64,000 nt of DNA from Paulownia fortunei (taxonomy: Eukaryota > Streptophyta > Magnoliopsida > Lamiales > Paulowniaceae), in NCBI GenBank assembly GCA_019321725.1, contig CM033119.1, positions 1,054,001 to 1,118,000 of the forward strand. The letters run 5' to 3'. The position numbers and the translations under genes are program-made. Positions within the stretch are counted from its first letter, which is position 1; the number at the start of each line of letters is the position of its first letter. Under the pieces are notes generated by a model. The model made no database searches and had not been told where the DNA came from. It saw nothing but the letters and a program-made list of their open reading frames with translations. Of the stretch, positions 25,432 to 37,000 are shown one piece after another.

Positions 25432-26502
25432 GGATTCGATTTCAGTTTTGAGACGATTTTTAGTGGGCAAAGATTGGTTCTGACTGATGGCAGCGAGAAG
25501 CAAAATTTTCAGGTTTTCTGGTTAACCCGCAATCGGCTCCATGTGGGGCGGGTTTGAGTCCGTAAATGGGCTCGTTGGAGTTTTGATGGTTTGGATCCAA
25601 GTAGATTTTGGACAAATGATTATGGGTCTTGGGCCAATCCACCCATCATAAACATATGTAATACGAATATAAATACAAGATTATTTATACATATATTATA
25701 CATTATTATTAAAATACTAAAAAGTACCAGTACAATTATTCTAAGTGTGACATGATATTAATAGAGTTTAAAGTAAATTTGATAGAAAAAAAGTACCAAT
25801 TATAATATTAAAATATTTGAGAAGACCCAATTTTATGTTTCTGTTTTAATTTAATATTTCATTTGTAAATCAAAATACAAATAGGAGAATCAAAGTGCAT
25901 CCCAGTTGCCCAAATTTGGAAATGTTCTTATTTTTAAAAAAATATTTGAGGGTTGAGGCCTTTGACTTTGATCAAAATGAAAAAAAGTATTTGACAGATA
26001 TGGAGTAATAAGCTTCAAATATTAATGATACATTTTTTATTTTTTTTGCTTTATAGTTATTAATACAATACATGGTGGGAAGTGATTCAACTCAATCTTG
26101 ATACATGATTATTTCTTTTAAAATGCTTGATATATTTACGAAATTGGATTTCTACTATGAAGTTGGATGTTCAGTTTGAGCTAAGAGGGATTGAAATCAA
26201 GAAATGGGAAAAGGTTTGAGCTTATAGGATTGAAGAATGGAATTTATACTCAATGGAAGTTAAAAATATGGACAAAACATGATAAACTGGTAAAAACTGT
26301 GGCTTTATGTATGATTGGCTGTTGAGAGGGTCCAAAGAGTCTGATTTTCTCCTGTGGTTATGCCATTTTAAGTTTTGTTTCAATCCAGTTATGCAAGTCA
26401 GGACACACGTGAGTTTTAGCTGTTGTTTGATCACTTATCATCAGCTGCAGCTTGAAAGAACTGTAAAGGGCTCTAGCTAGATGTTTACACACACATCCGA
26501 AT

Positions 26503-26525
26503 GTGTGTGTGTGTGTGTGTGTGTG
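26503..26525. repeat. (TG)n microsatellite
   Basis: A pure TG alternation about 1 kb upstream of the snakin gene. Confidence 0.9.
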
Positions 26526-27414
26526 AGGGAGATGAAGGGGTAACTGAAGTGGATATATATCAGGTATATATCAGGTGTGGGTGTTTTAAGAGAAACCGGC
26601 GTTTTGTTTTTTCATGGTCATTTTCAAATGTCTAACGCGCTTTTGATGAATGTTGGAATATGTTTCAGGGCTAAAATCTGTAATCTTGAATAATCTGAAC
26701 AATCTACCTACCGTAAACTTCAAAACTGGTAACTTGTCGAAGCTCAGATACAGAAAGACAAAATTCTCTTTAAGTAGAGGTGAAACAGAATATTGACTTA
26801 AATGAGAGAATACTCTGAGAGATTGGGAGCAAAATTTTCATTTATTTTACTAATACTGCATGCTAAATCTTTTTCAAGAGTAACTCCCTAATTCTGTATC
26901 CATCAATACTTCTTACAGGATCTTTTTTGGATGATCTAATTATCGACCTTACTCTCGTATCTTCTCGCTCTACTGCAGTAATATGATGTAGTGAACGAAC
27001 GAGCAAATTTGCAGTTATCTAGACTGGTTAATGGCTTCATGCATGCAGTGGTTTTGCTTGTTACTTCAGGCATTTATCTATATGGAACAGCATATATCAG
27101 GCTTGATGCCCTTGCTTTACCAGCTGCTCCTTCATTACTAGCTACAATGTGGTAAAGAAAAATCAGAGGGGACCATCTATCTTTTTTACTCCATATCTTT
27201 GTCCATACATTTCTACAAAGCCAAAGAATCAACAGCTGTTCTCACATCATGGCAAAAGCTACAAAAGTGATGATACAAGGTTCCAAAAGAGGTAAAGTTA
27301 AGGGTCATTAAACTTGGTAGATCTTTTCCTGGGGCACACAAAGTCTGTGATTTTGTTAAGGACCATTGCGTGTGAATCTCAAAAAAGGGATAAAAAAGAA
27401 AGCAACTGAATATC

Positions 27415-27422
27415 TATAAATA
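27415..27422 (+). promoter_or_regulatory. TATA box of the snakin/GASA gene
   Basis: TATAAATA lies 83 bp upstream of the start codon at 27498, implying a short leader of about 50 nt. Confidence 0.6.
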
Positions 27423-27497
27423 GCTACCGTCTTACAATCAAGAAGCTCCACATTAGAAATTTTGCAGTTCCGCGTTATATAGCTAAACTCCCCAAAC

Positions 27498-28215
27498 ATG
27501 AAGCTCCTGTCAATTTTGCTGATGGCCCTTTTATTCATACAGGTACATTTTGATAAAGAACTTTTAAAAAGTCTTGGTGAATATTTACACAGCAATGGAT
27601 TTGCTAAGTTTATTGTCGTGCACATTTTCAGGCTTTTGTGGAGGCAAAATCGGTCAGCGATGCTGCACATTCTCTTTCCCAGGTAGTAAATTATCTCTGA
27701 TTTGTTTGGTATCTGCAAATAGAGAAATCTGAGCCATTTTTCTGCTTCCACCCCCTAAATTTATGATAAATGAAGCTTATAGTATTCAATTTCTTCTTTT
27801 CCTGATTAAGTTTTCAAGGCTTGGAACTCATACCCAACTTTTTGTTCAGGAGGATGCAGGAGGAAATTTAGGAAGCCTTCTCAAGAAACACCAGCCTCGA
27901 AAAATAAGTAACTAAGAATTTGTTCATTCAATTAATCTTATTTATGTGATTTTTCTGATAAACCTGTGATACAATCTTGAAGCACTTTTTTTTTTTTTTT
28001 TTTTTTTCTTGGTGCACTATATCTGTGTTACAGATTGCAGCTATGCATGCTCAAGGAGATGCAGGAAGTCATCAAGAAAAAATCTATGCCATAGAGCATG
28101 CAAAAGCTGTTGCGTGAGGTGCCACTGTGTGCCACCAGGAACTTATGGCAACAAAGGGCTCTGCCCCTGCTATGCTAGTCTAAGAACTCATGGAAACAAG
28201 CCCAAGTGCCCTTGA
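27498..28215 (+). CDS. Snakin/GASA (gibberellic-acid-stimulated) cysteine-rich secreted peptide
   Basis: Four exons, 27498-27542, 27632-27682, 27850-27907 and 28034-28215, join in phase to 111 residues. Residues 1-22 form a signal peptide ([15 protein letters not shown], then AFVEA). A short variable linker follows. The C-terminal 60 residues are the GASA domain with all twelve cysteines in family spacing (CxxxCxxxC, CxxxCxxCCxxCxC, CPC, final KCP), including the signature NCVPPGT-like segment [10 protein letters not shown]. Family members are apoplastic peptides tied to gibberellin response, growth and antimicrobial defence; which role applies here cannot be told from sequence. The mature peptide is strongly basic. 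AATAAA-type signals occur at 28297 and 28356. About 80 bp of the 3' flank recurs 540 bp downstream. Confidence 0.93.
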
Positions 28216-28350
28216 AACATACTTGATTATTCATAGAGTTCTTGGATTTTCATGTGAGGATGTGTGTGAATGATTGACCTGGATATTATTTTGGTGCAAA
28301 TAAATTCTTGTTTGGTTGTGATAGCCCTGGCTGTCAGAATCTGTATTAAT

Positions 28351-28970
28351 TTGGTAATAAATGAGCGATGCTGCCTTGTGTAGCGTTCTTGATGTACTGG
28401 TGTTGCTTTGCAATCCGGTGAGTAAAAGTTCTGAGTTCCTGCTGATGGAAACAAAATCTGTCTTGATTTTCAAAATGGACAACTTGAGGAATTAAAACCC
28501 AAGTCACGAGAAGTATGGAAGTTTTCAACAACAATAATAATAACTCGCACGCTATATTTTCAACAAGAAAGCATCAGAGCAAACAAGTCAAGCACTTTCA
28601 TTCAAAGTTTGGGAAAAATTCACAACAATAATATCTGAGAAATAAAGAAACTCAGAGAAGTGGAATGGTAATGAACTAATAATATTTTTGAAAGAAGTAG
28701 AAAAGAGGCCACTTTTTCAAACTCATCTTCTATTTTTAGGAGTTCACCATCAAGTTAAACAAATGGTTTTCAGGAATATGAGACCAAGTTATAACATCGG
28801 ATACGAAGGTAACATTGTTGTCCTTTTCCTTTGAACCATGAAAATTCATATGGAGTTCGATCACACTGGTCCTCAGTAGCTGCTCACTGATTTAGTAATA
28901 AATGAGAGCTGCTGTCTTGTATAGTGTCTTGATGTATTGATGGTGCTATGCAATCTTGTTAATAAAAGTT
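28351..28970 (+). repeat. Duplicated snakin 3' end, two diverged 80-bp copies
   Basis: Copy 1 at 28351-28430 and copy 2 at 28892-28970 align over their whole length with roughly 80% identity by eye. Both carry the taataaatgag polyadenylation-like start, cttgatgta in the middle, and end taaaagtt. The order matches the 3' untranslated region of the snakin gene. Copy 2 therefore looks like the remains of a duplicated transcript end. Confidence 0.7.
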
Positions 28971-30631
28971 GCCAACTTTTCTGTTCCAGCTAATTGTGAT
29001 AGTATCTATTCATACCAAATCTTATATCTTTCCTATAAAATGGGAAAAAAAGTTATACATCTACAAGGTAACAGGAAATAGCTCCTTTTTCCATATACAA
29101 AATCAGGTTGATGAACACTTCATTGTAACTTATGAACTAACAGAAAAGGTTGACATTTATAAGTTCTTTAAACTGAAGAAATCCAAACCAGTAGTGTTAA
29201 TGGTTGCATCTTATATCTTATATCTTGCTGCATTGATATGCACACTTGGATCCGCAATCTGGTTGCGTATCCACAACCCATTTATCAGTAAGATTGTCAA
29301 ATTATTGGCAAGTAAATAGTAGAATACTAGTAAATTTTCACATTATATATTCTCATCAATTTTACCAGCTTCAACTGCATGTTTTGTCCATTGTACATCT
29401 CCATCTGATAATGCAAAAAGGGGAAAAGGTTAAAAAAAGAAAGAAAGAAACTATCAGTTCAATGAATATGAAAAAATGTGACATTTTTGAGATTATAAAG
29501 TTCAATAGACCTGTAAGTTTCTGAACTTTATGTCAATAACTCATAGAGTAGGACAAAGCAAAGTATCACCAACAACAGGGTGGTGTCTGTGCAGGCCATT
29601 TCCAATGTGTTACAAAGATTGAGCCTTTCTCTTTCGATTCTGATTTTGTGTTGTATTTTATATTTTATATATTATTATATACGTTATATATATACAATAT
29701 TTTTTAAAATATATATTTAAAATTAATTATATATATAACATACATATTCAATATAAACTATAAAATTAACACTAAACTGAAATAAATGATGTTAGGGGGT
29801 TGTCTTTGCATACACATAGGGAATTTTGTGATCCCAACAGTATTCCTAGTTATTTGTCCACGCATCTTTTGCCTGAAACAACAATTCCAGGGAAATTGCA
29901 AACTCGTACCTCACATGAAAATTATGTCCAATGAGACTTTCAGCAAAATTTGTAAGGCCACGAGTTTATACTTTATCATTTGAAGAATAAGCCATATCCA
30001 GCACCAAAATACATTATTTATCAAAATAGCTAGTAGTTTTAAATTATCAATATTGAGAATTACAAAAAATAAATGTTTAAAGATAGACCGACAAACTACA
30101 ATTTAAGCTAAAATTATGAAAATAGATGAAGTGCTCAAATTATTAGTTTTTTTTTTTTTTGCAGATTTATACATTTGAAGCACGAGAGCGACACACATTT
30201 GTAGTTTAATCTTATAATCCTAAATTTTGCAAATAACTTTTTTTAATAAGTAACTATTAAATTAGATAATCGAAACTTAAATCACTTATGATTCTACCAA
30301 CTAAAAGAAAATTATGTTGATTGTAACTTAAAAAACAAACTATAGTAACACTACCAAGTCAAGTCTTAACTTGCTTCAAGCTCAATCAAGAATTCAAATT
30401 AATAAATTTCTTTTCATGCTTAGACTTTTATAACCATTTAATCAAAATTAGTTTATACCCACTTCATATTAAAAAAATGCAAAACAAAATCCATATTAAT
30501 TTAATCTAAATATTATCACAAATCAGTCAACATAATCTACCCAAATTAGTCAAAACTAGGGGACTATATTCCACCATTTTATTTATCTAATCCGAATATG
30601 CTTCCAAAAGGGGGAAAAAAAGAATATAACT

Positions 30632-30893
30632 GCATTAGTGCTAAAATCATCCTAATAAATAAAAATAAGAGATGATAAAACTAGGGGCATTTCTGTAATT
30701 GCATGTATATAAATGCCAAAAATAGTAAACAAATTTGATAAATAATTTAATAAATAAAACCCGCATTATTGCTAAAGTCATCCTAATAAAAACAAAATAT
30801 AAGAAATGATAAACTAGGGGTATTTTGGTAATTACGTGATATAAATGCCAAAAATAGTAAATAAATTTAATAAATAATTTAATCAATAAAAAA
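30632..30893 (+). repeat. 131-bp tandem duplication upstream of the DUF616 gene
   Basis: Unit 1 (30632-30762) and unit 2 (30763-30893) share gcatta-tgctaaa-tcatcctaataaa, aaactaggg-gtattt, and the block ataaatgccaaaaatagtaaa. The second unit ends about 200 bp before the start codon, so the repeat lies in the promoter or leader region. Confidence 0.8.
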
Positions 30894-31093
30894 CCCACTC
30901 TCCCTCTCTTTCTTCCTTCCCACCGCTCCCCCAGTTAAGAGAAAAACTCTCCGGTGTACTTCCTCAAATATCTCCGGTTGTCCGTACAAATCCGTTAAAT
31001 CCCCATTATACCCTTCCAAAACCCCCTTCATAAACCTTTGCTGGAGCCGGGTATACATACACGCATTGTATATCTACATCCAATAATGCGCGG

Positions 31094-34000
31094 ATGGCTC
31101 AGTACAGGCAATCCGGCGGCGGAAATGGGTCGCGAAACGGAGTCGTGTCGGATCACGTGTCAGTCGGCGTCCGTGGTGGTTCAAGGCACTTCCACCACCG
31201 GCGATCGAAGGCGCCGCCGGCTTATAAGATCTCCATCGGATTCTGCGTTTTGACACTCTCTCTCATTTTATCGATCTCCGCTTTTTTCTATTTCTCGTTG
31301 CAGAGCAAAGGTAAGCAAATGATGGACTTCTGTATTGAATGAGGCCTTTGGTATTTTGTGTTAAAGCTTGTGTTTTTCAGTTGTATGTGAGCTTGTTTGG
31401 TAGAAAATTTGATAATTGATTAATTACTTCAACTTAATGGAATGAGGTGCAGACTATAGAAAGAGTCATTCATGTGGAGTGGTTGATTGCTGGCAGTATC
31501 CAAGTTTTTGAACTGAGATAATAATTTTTAATGGATAAATTTGTGCATGGATATAAATTTCTCTTTTGGGTTAAAGAAACCTAAAAATTTTTGGTGCACA
31601 GGTGAATTGGAAGTGATTTTGTAAATTTATTGATGTTATCTGAATTTGGAGCTGAGATAATGAGGTTCCTGCGGTAGTACTTGATTCTATAATTTGGTTT
31701 AATTGGGATTTAAATGTTTCAAATTTGGATAAACACTAGAGGATGTGTAAGGCTTTTGTTGAGTTGCCAAATGTGCAGAACAACTCACAAGCTCCTTTTG
31801 TTTCATAGGAGCTACCACATTCATTAAAGTGAAAAATATAAGCTAAATTGATCTGGCAAAGTTTTCCCTTCTGAATCAGAGAGTTTTCAGAAATATTAAC
31901 AAGATATGATACAGGGGTAAGAACCTAAGTATGTAGATACTTGACTAAGACCTGTAGTGTTGACAGATTTGTTAATCAGAGCTTATAAAATGCATATGCT
32001 GATTCTGGATTCCAAGTCCTGTTGACTTTTCAAGTTTCTTCTGGCTGCGTCTGGCTGTATGATGGATCCTCATCACTGGAATTTTATGGAAAAGTAATTC
32101 GTAATTGAATGGGGTTATTTTTAATTCAAGGTTCCAATTCTGCTGTCTAACTCAAGTACCAGAGCTTTTCTGGCTCACTTAAAAGTAAGTGCTTGATTTT
32201 GGCAATTTGCTCATTATTTTTGTGTTAGGAGGGGAAATAAATAGACAGCAAGCTCAAGATGATGACATGGGCAACGATACGGATTTTCTCATGGATGTGA
32301 CACAAATACAAAAATCCAAGGAGCTCAAATTTGGCCGTGGATCAGTTGCTCATGGCCGGGATTCACGGTACTGGGACAAGGATGATAGAAGAAGGGATGA
32401 CGACTATAGTGAAGAGGAACTGGAGCGAGCCCGTGATGGTTCTCTGGATAAGGTTCACACTCCAGTGAAAAACAGAGATGAAAAATCTTATTATGACGGA
32501 TCTCATGAAGTCTCGGATCACCGAGGAAATGGCTTATATAATGAGGCTGGACGCAATGAATTGAAAATGTATGAGGCTGAATATGAGGCCTCTTTAAAGA
32601 GCGTTGGAGAGTCCACAGATTTGCGTGATTATAGAAAACAGCAAACTGGGGATACTGATGGGAGGGAACATAGAGCATTAGATGATGCTGATGAATATGA
32701 TGATGGTATTGACTTGCTGGATGATCAAATGGAAGAAGGTGTTGATGTTGGACATGATGATGACAAGGACCACTCTAGTGCCACTAAACCCCGTATTATC
32801 GGCTCTGGGGAAGTTTCTCATGTGCATCATGCTAGAAACAAGAACCAAAACATCGATGAGGAAGCTGATAAAGCTTCCACTGATTTGTACAGCAAGGATT
32901 CTCCCTCAGACTCTAGGCAAGCCAAAGTCAACGCAATTTCTGGGCATGCCAGTTCTGCAGAAGGTCAGCCTGTTCGAAGGTTGATTCCCGAAAAGCGCTC
33001 GGGTTCAAAAAAGAAGCTTAGGCGTCGAAAATTTTCTGGTAACTATCTGTTTTGTCTAATAAGTGGAGTTCTTTTTCTTAACAGTCAGGTTACTTAATTC
33101 ACTCCCCAGTTTTTGGTTTCACAAGATATAAACAATGAGCTATTCTGCTACTGAACTTGAGGATGAACATCCAGAATTCCTACTCATATCAATTTAAAGT
33201 ATTTCCACTAAGGCCACTAACAGTACTTTAGTGACACTGTTCGGTATTTGTTCGATTCTATGAGTAGCATCCTAAAGTTTTGTTGGTCAACCCAGCTTGA
33301 AGTAGGTTCTGTTAGTCAAGTACTGGTATAAATCATCACATAAATAATATAACTTAAGTACTGGTATAAATCATCACATAAATAATATAACTAACATTTT
33401 GATGCTTTAATAAGATTTTTGGTGTCCAGTTTAGCAACAAGCACTTGTAAACCTTTCACTTCCTCAGATATATGATCGATACTCTTTGCTCAGTGTAAGA
33501 GATGGTTGATTTGCATGATGCCAACCTTTCCTTTTCCTGATTAAAATATAAACAGAAGAAAATTTCTAAACTGATGGATGTCGTTGTAATTTATTTAAAG
33601 GATACATTTAGTTCCCTTTTTTCCTTTTTGGCATGTGTATTAGTGGTTTGGATTAGGCACTGATACTCAAGAATTTCAGGTTCTTGTGAGATGAAAATTT
33701 TGAATTCCAGTGCACTACTTGTGGAGCCTCTAGAAAGTCGCAAATTTGCAAGATTTTCCTTGCAATATACAGAGACAGAAGAGAAGCCCATTGAAGATGA
33801 AAAATGGGAACCTAGATTTGCAGGACATCAGAGTCTCAGAGAAAGGGAAGAATCTTTTATTGCTCGTGATCAGAAAATTAACTGTGGCTTTGTGAAAGGT
33901 CCTAAAGGGTCACTAAGTACAGGATTTGACTTAGCTGAAGATGATGCAAAATACATTAGTAGTTGCCACATTGCCGTTATGTCTTGCATCTTTGGTAATT

Positions 34001-37000
34001 CTGATCGCTTGAGATCACCAATTGGCAAAACGGTATGATGCTTTACACCCCTTTTCTACTTTTTAGTCCTCATTGTTGTTAACCTCATTTCCATCATGTA
34101 TAAATAATCAACATGAACTGGACACTTAAGTTTAGAAACTTTCTAAACTGGACACTATTTTTGGTCCTTTTCCTCATTGTTGTTAACCTAATTTCCGTCA
34201 ACATTGTTGTTCCAAGAGATGATATTTTTATCTAGACCTGCTATAATTACTCTGATCTCACTTCTTTTTAAAACTTAGGTCTCTCGATTGTCACGGAAAA
34301 ATGTATGCTTTGTTATGTTCGTGGATGAAGTAACTTCACAAACTCTTTCATCAGAAGGCCAAATGCCTGATATGATGGGTTTTATCGGATTGTGGAAGAT
34401 TGTGGTGGTGAAGAATCTTCCTTATACTGATATGCGGAGAGTAGGGAAGATACCAAAATTTTTGCCACACCGACTTTTTCCTTCAGCCAGGTACAAAGCA
34501 CAGCTAAAACATTTCCACAATAGATTGCATGGTTATGTTTATTTTGCTCTCACTGTAAATGTGTTCTGTTGCTATTTTTTTCAATTCATCTTCTATTCTA
34601 CAGTCGTCCTATTATTAAATTTGTAATGAGTCAACAGAATCATGTTGTGTTGGGGGCCCAGGATGAGCTCTGGAATTGTTATACTGGTAATTTTAACCCT
34701 GCATACAAAATGGTGATAATCTGAAGCTGTTGTTTGGGTACACTCTGTAATTACTCTATCTATATAAAATCAAATTGCAAATGCAGCTTGTAAATAATAA
34801 TAACTTCTCACACTTTTTGAATGACCAGGACTGTTCAAGACTGACGATCAATTTAATTGTTTTATAGTTTTAAGAAATTGCCTCCTCCTGACATGCAGGG
34901 AACCTAGAAAAATGATTTTCTTGGACTTTTGAGGTCAAATGGGACTCTTTTCGTAGTAGTATTATATATTAATTTGTTAGCTGTTCCATAGTAGTATTTG
35001 GTGTGAGTTGATAGTTATTTAATTGGAAATTCATTTAATTTCCAATTAAATAACTATCAAAATTTCCAATTAAATAACTATCAACTCACACCAAATACTA
35101 CCTTTTGCTTGTGGAATGGAGGGACTGTATTGAGTTTTTGTAACACCCACTACTCAACAACTATATAAAAAGTATAATTTGACATGATAGAACTTGTGTG
35201 TACATAAAATATTTTTTTTTCTTTGTGTAATATTTTAAGAAAAGATAAATCACTTTTTATACGTACAACCCTGTTTAAAATGCTTTCTCACATATGTCTT
35301 GTATATAGCAGGATCAATATTTATATAAAAGCACAACACCCACAACGACCACAATATTTACATACTTGTTTACAGCAAAGTTTTAAAAGCAAAATATAGT
35401 ACCAGTTTCAAAATATAATACAACAGACTCAGAATATAAAAAGCCAACAAAATAGCTCAACAAGTCGTCATCCATGTACACACTCCCTCAGACACCTGTA
35501 GGAGCTCCAACAGCCGCCCAACCAGCAAAAGATGCTTCAAGCATTGCCGTGCTCACCTACAATGTATAAACTATATGAGCTAACGCTCAACAAGTAAAGA
35601 TTATGCATGTCAAAGAATAATCCACAATATTAAGTCATACATCTCAAAATGCTATGTCCATAATGCAATTCCATGCATCAAAATATTTCTCTTAGAATCA
35701 TTTCTTTCTTGAGCCCCTGACCAATGCTACTATCTCATGCACCGGAAATGAGCTCAGCACACCGCCATAATCTAATGGCCAATAATGATATAAGCATGTA
35801 AATCCATGCATACTCATATGCATGCAAATTCATGCACGCAAACTTGCAAATTCATACATACAACCATGCAAATCTATGCATGTTTCGGTGCACTAGCAGT
35901 GATCAACAAAATATTTTCCTTTCTCAGAATCATGTTGTTGAATGCAAGATTTATCACAATGCTCGTATATGATGCATGCACATGCCAATGCCCATGTTTG
36001 TATGCTCAATGGACATGAATGACAGTAATGTGTGCCCTCTACTATGCACTATGATCTATGATATTATATATAAATCACACATTTACTATGTCTATACATT
36101 GTAGTTGCAAATAAATATTTACTTACCTTTTACTTGGTTGGTGGCTTAGTCTAGATTTGTTTAGTGTTCATCTCCAACTTTAGATGTAAAATAGCCTGTA
36201 ATATTACCCAACATCAAACACCATTTCCAATTTGGCAAGTTGAAAGCACAAAATCTCATACTAAAACCTTAAACACCAAACTATCTTGGTAACAATCAAG
36301 CTTTCACAAACTAGAACCTAATATAGTCCCTCAAATACCTTAATTTCTCATCTTAAATACATGTAAACATCATGTAATTGAAGTATTATAACTTTAATAG
36401 CATATAGTATATACCTAATTGTTAACACTCAATAGCAACATGTTTAGGTTGAAACATGCTAAGTTATCAAATGGGACATATTTTCACCTTTTAATTTTCT
36501 TGCTGCCACATTAGGTTTCATAGACATTTTGACATTTTTAGGAATATTTATTCATTCTCAACTTTTTACCACACTTAGATAACATGTAGAACAATATAAT
36601 TGTGCCATAAAGTTTCCAAAACACATGGGTTTAGGTCCCCTTCACAGCACACCAGAACAGATATTCTTAGTTTGGCACTTTTGAGTGTTTCTTCAATATC
36701 ATGCCCTATTTCAATTTCTAACCGATGAAAATTTATTCCAATACTCTTATCTCATATATAAACATGTATATGATGATACTTACAAGTTTTATTCAAGATA
36801 CCATACACTTTTGAAGTCTAAAACACAAGAATACAACAAGATGACAGTTTCTAGTACAAGTATTTTCTATCAAGTATTTGTATCAAAAACCCCTTTTTTT
36901 GTGCACTAACGCCTATCTAATAACATCCTAACACATTTATAAATAATATTCAAAATTTAATAAGCCAATAAACCTCAAAAGGAATATGAAAGTCATGCCA

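Larger units (their letters stand above)
25432..27497. other. Intergenic region between divergent J-protein and snakin genes
   Basis: The left end holds the promoter and leader of the minus-strand J-protein gene. The right end holds the snakin promoter. In between lies AT-rich DNA with a (TG)n microsatellite at 26503-26525 and a short duplicated word (atatatcaggt at 26554 and 26565). No gene is supported. Confidence 0.6.
28216..31093. other. Intergenic region with duplicated snakin 3' flank and promoter repeats
   Basis: No gene is supported, although an open frame of 116 codons lies at 28969-29319 without recognisable features. The interval contains two related 80-bp blocks (28351-28430 and 28892-28970), an AT-rich stretch at 29650-29770, and a 131-bp tandem duplication just upstream of the next gene (30632-30893). 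Confidence 0.6.

Noticed and set aside
25034..25483. Long plus-strand frame opposite J-protein exon 1
   Set aside because: It is the antisense shadow of the Lys/Arg/Glu-rich exon and reads as Ser/Leu/Phe-rich low complexity.
28969..29319. 116-codon open frame after the snakin gene
   Set aside because: It starts inside the duplicated 3'-flank block, is AT-driven in composition, and shows no domain or conserved pattern.
31084..31100. tRNA-like start (gcgcggatggctcagta) near the DUF616 start codon
   Set aside because: No T-arm, anticodon arm or acceptor pairing follows, and the sequence is the start of a coding exon.
35780..35890. Repeated catgcaaattcatgca words that could be read as a CRISPR-like array
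   Set aside because: Repeats are short, irregular and without constant spacers. They lie inside a plant LTR-like element, and CRISPR arrays are not expected in plant nuclear DNA.
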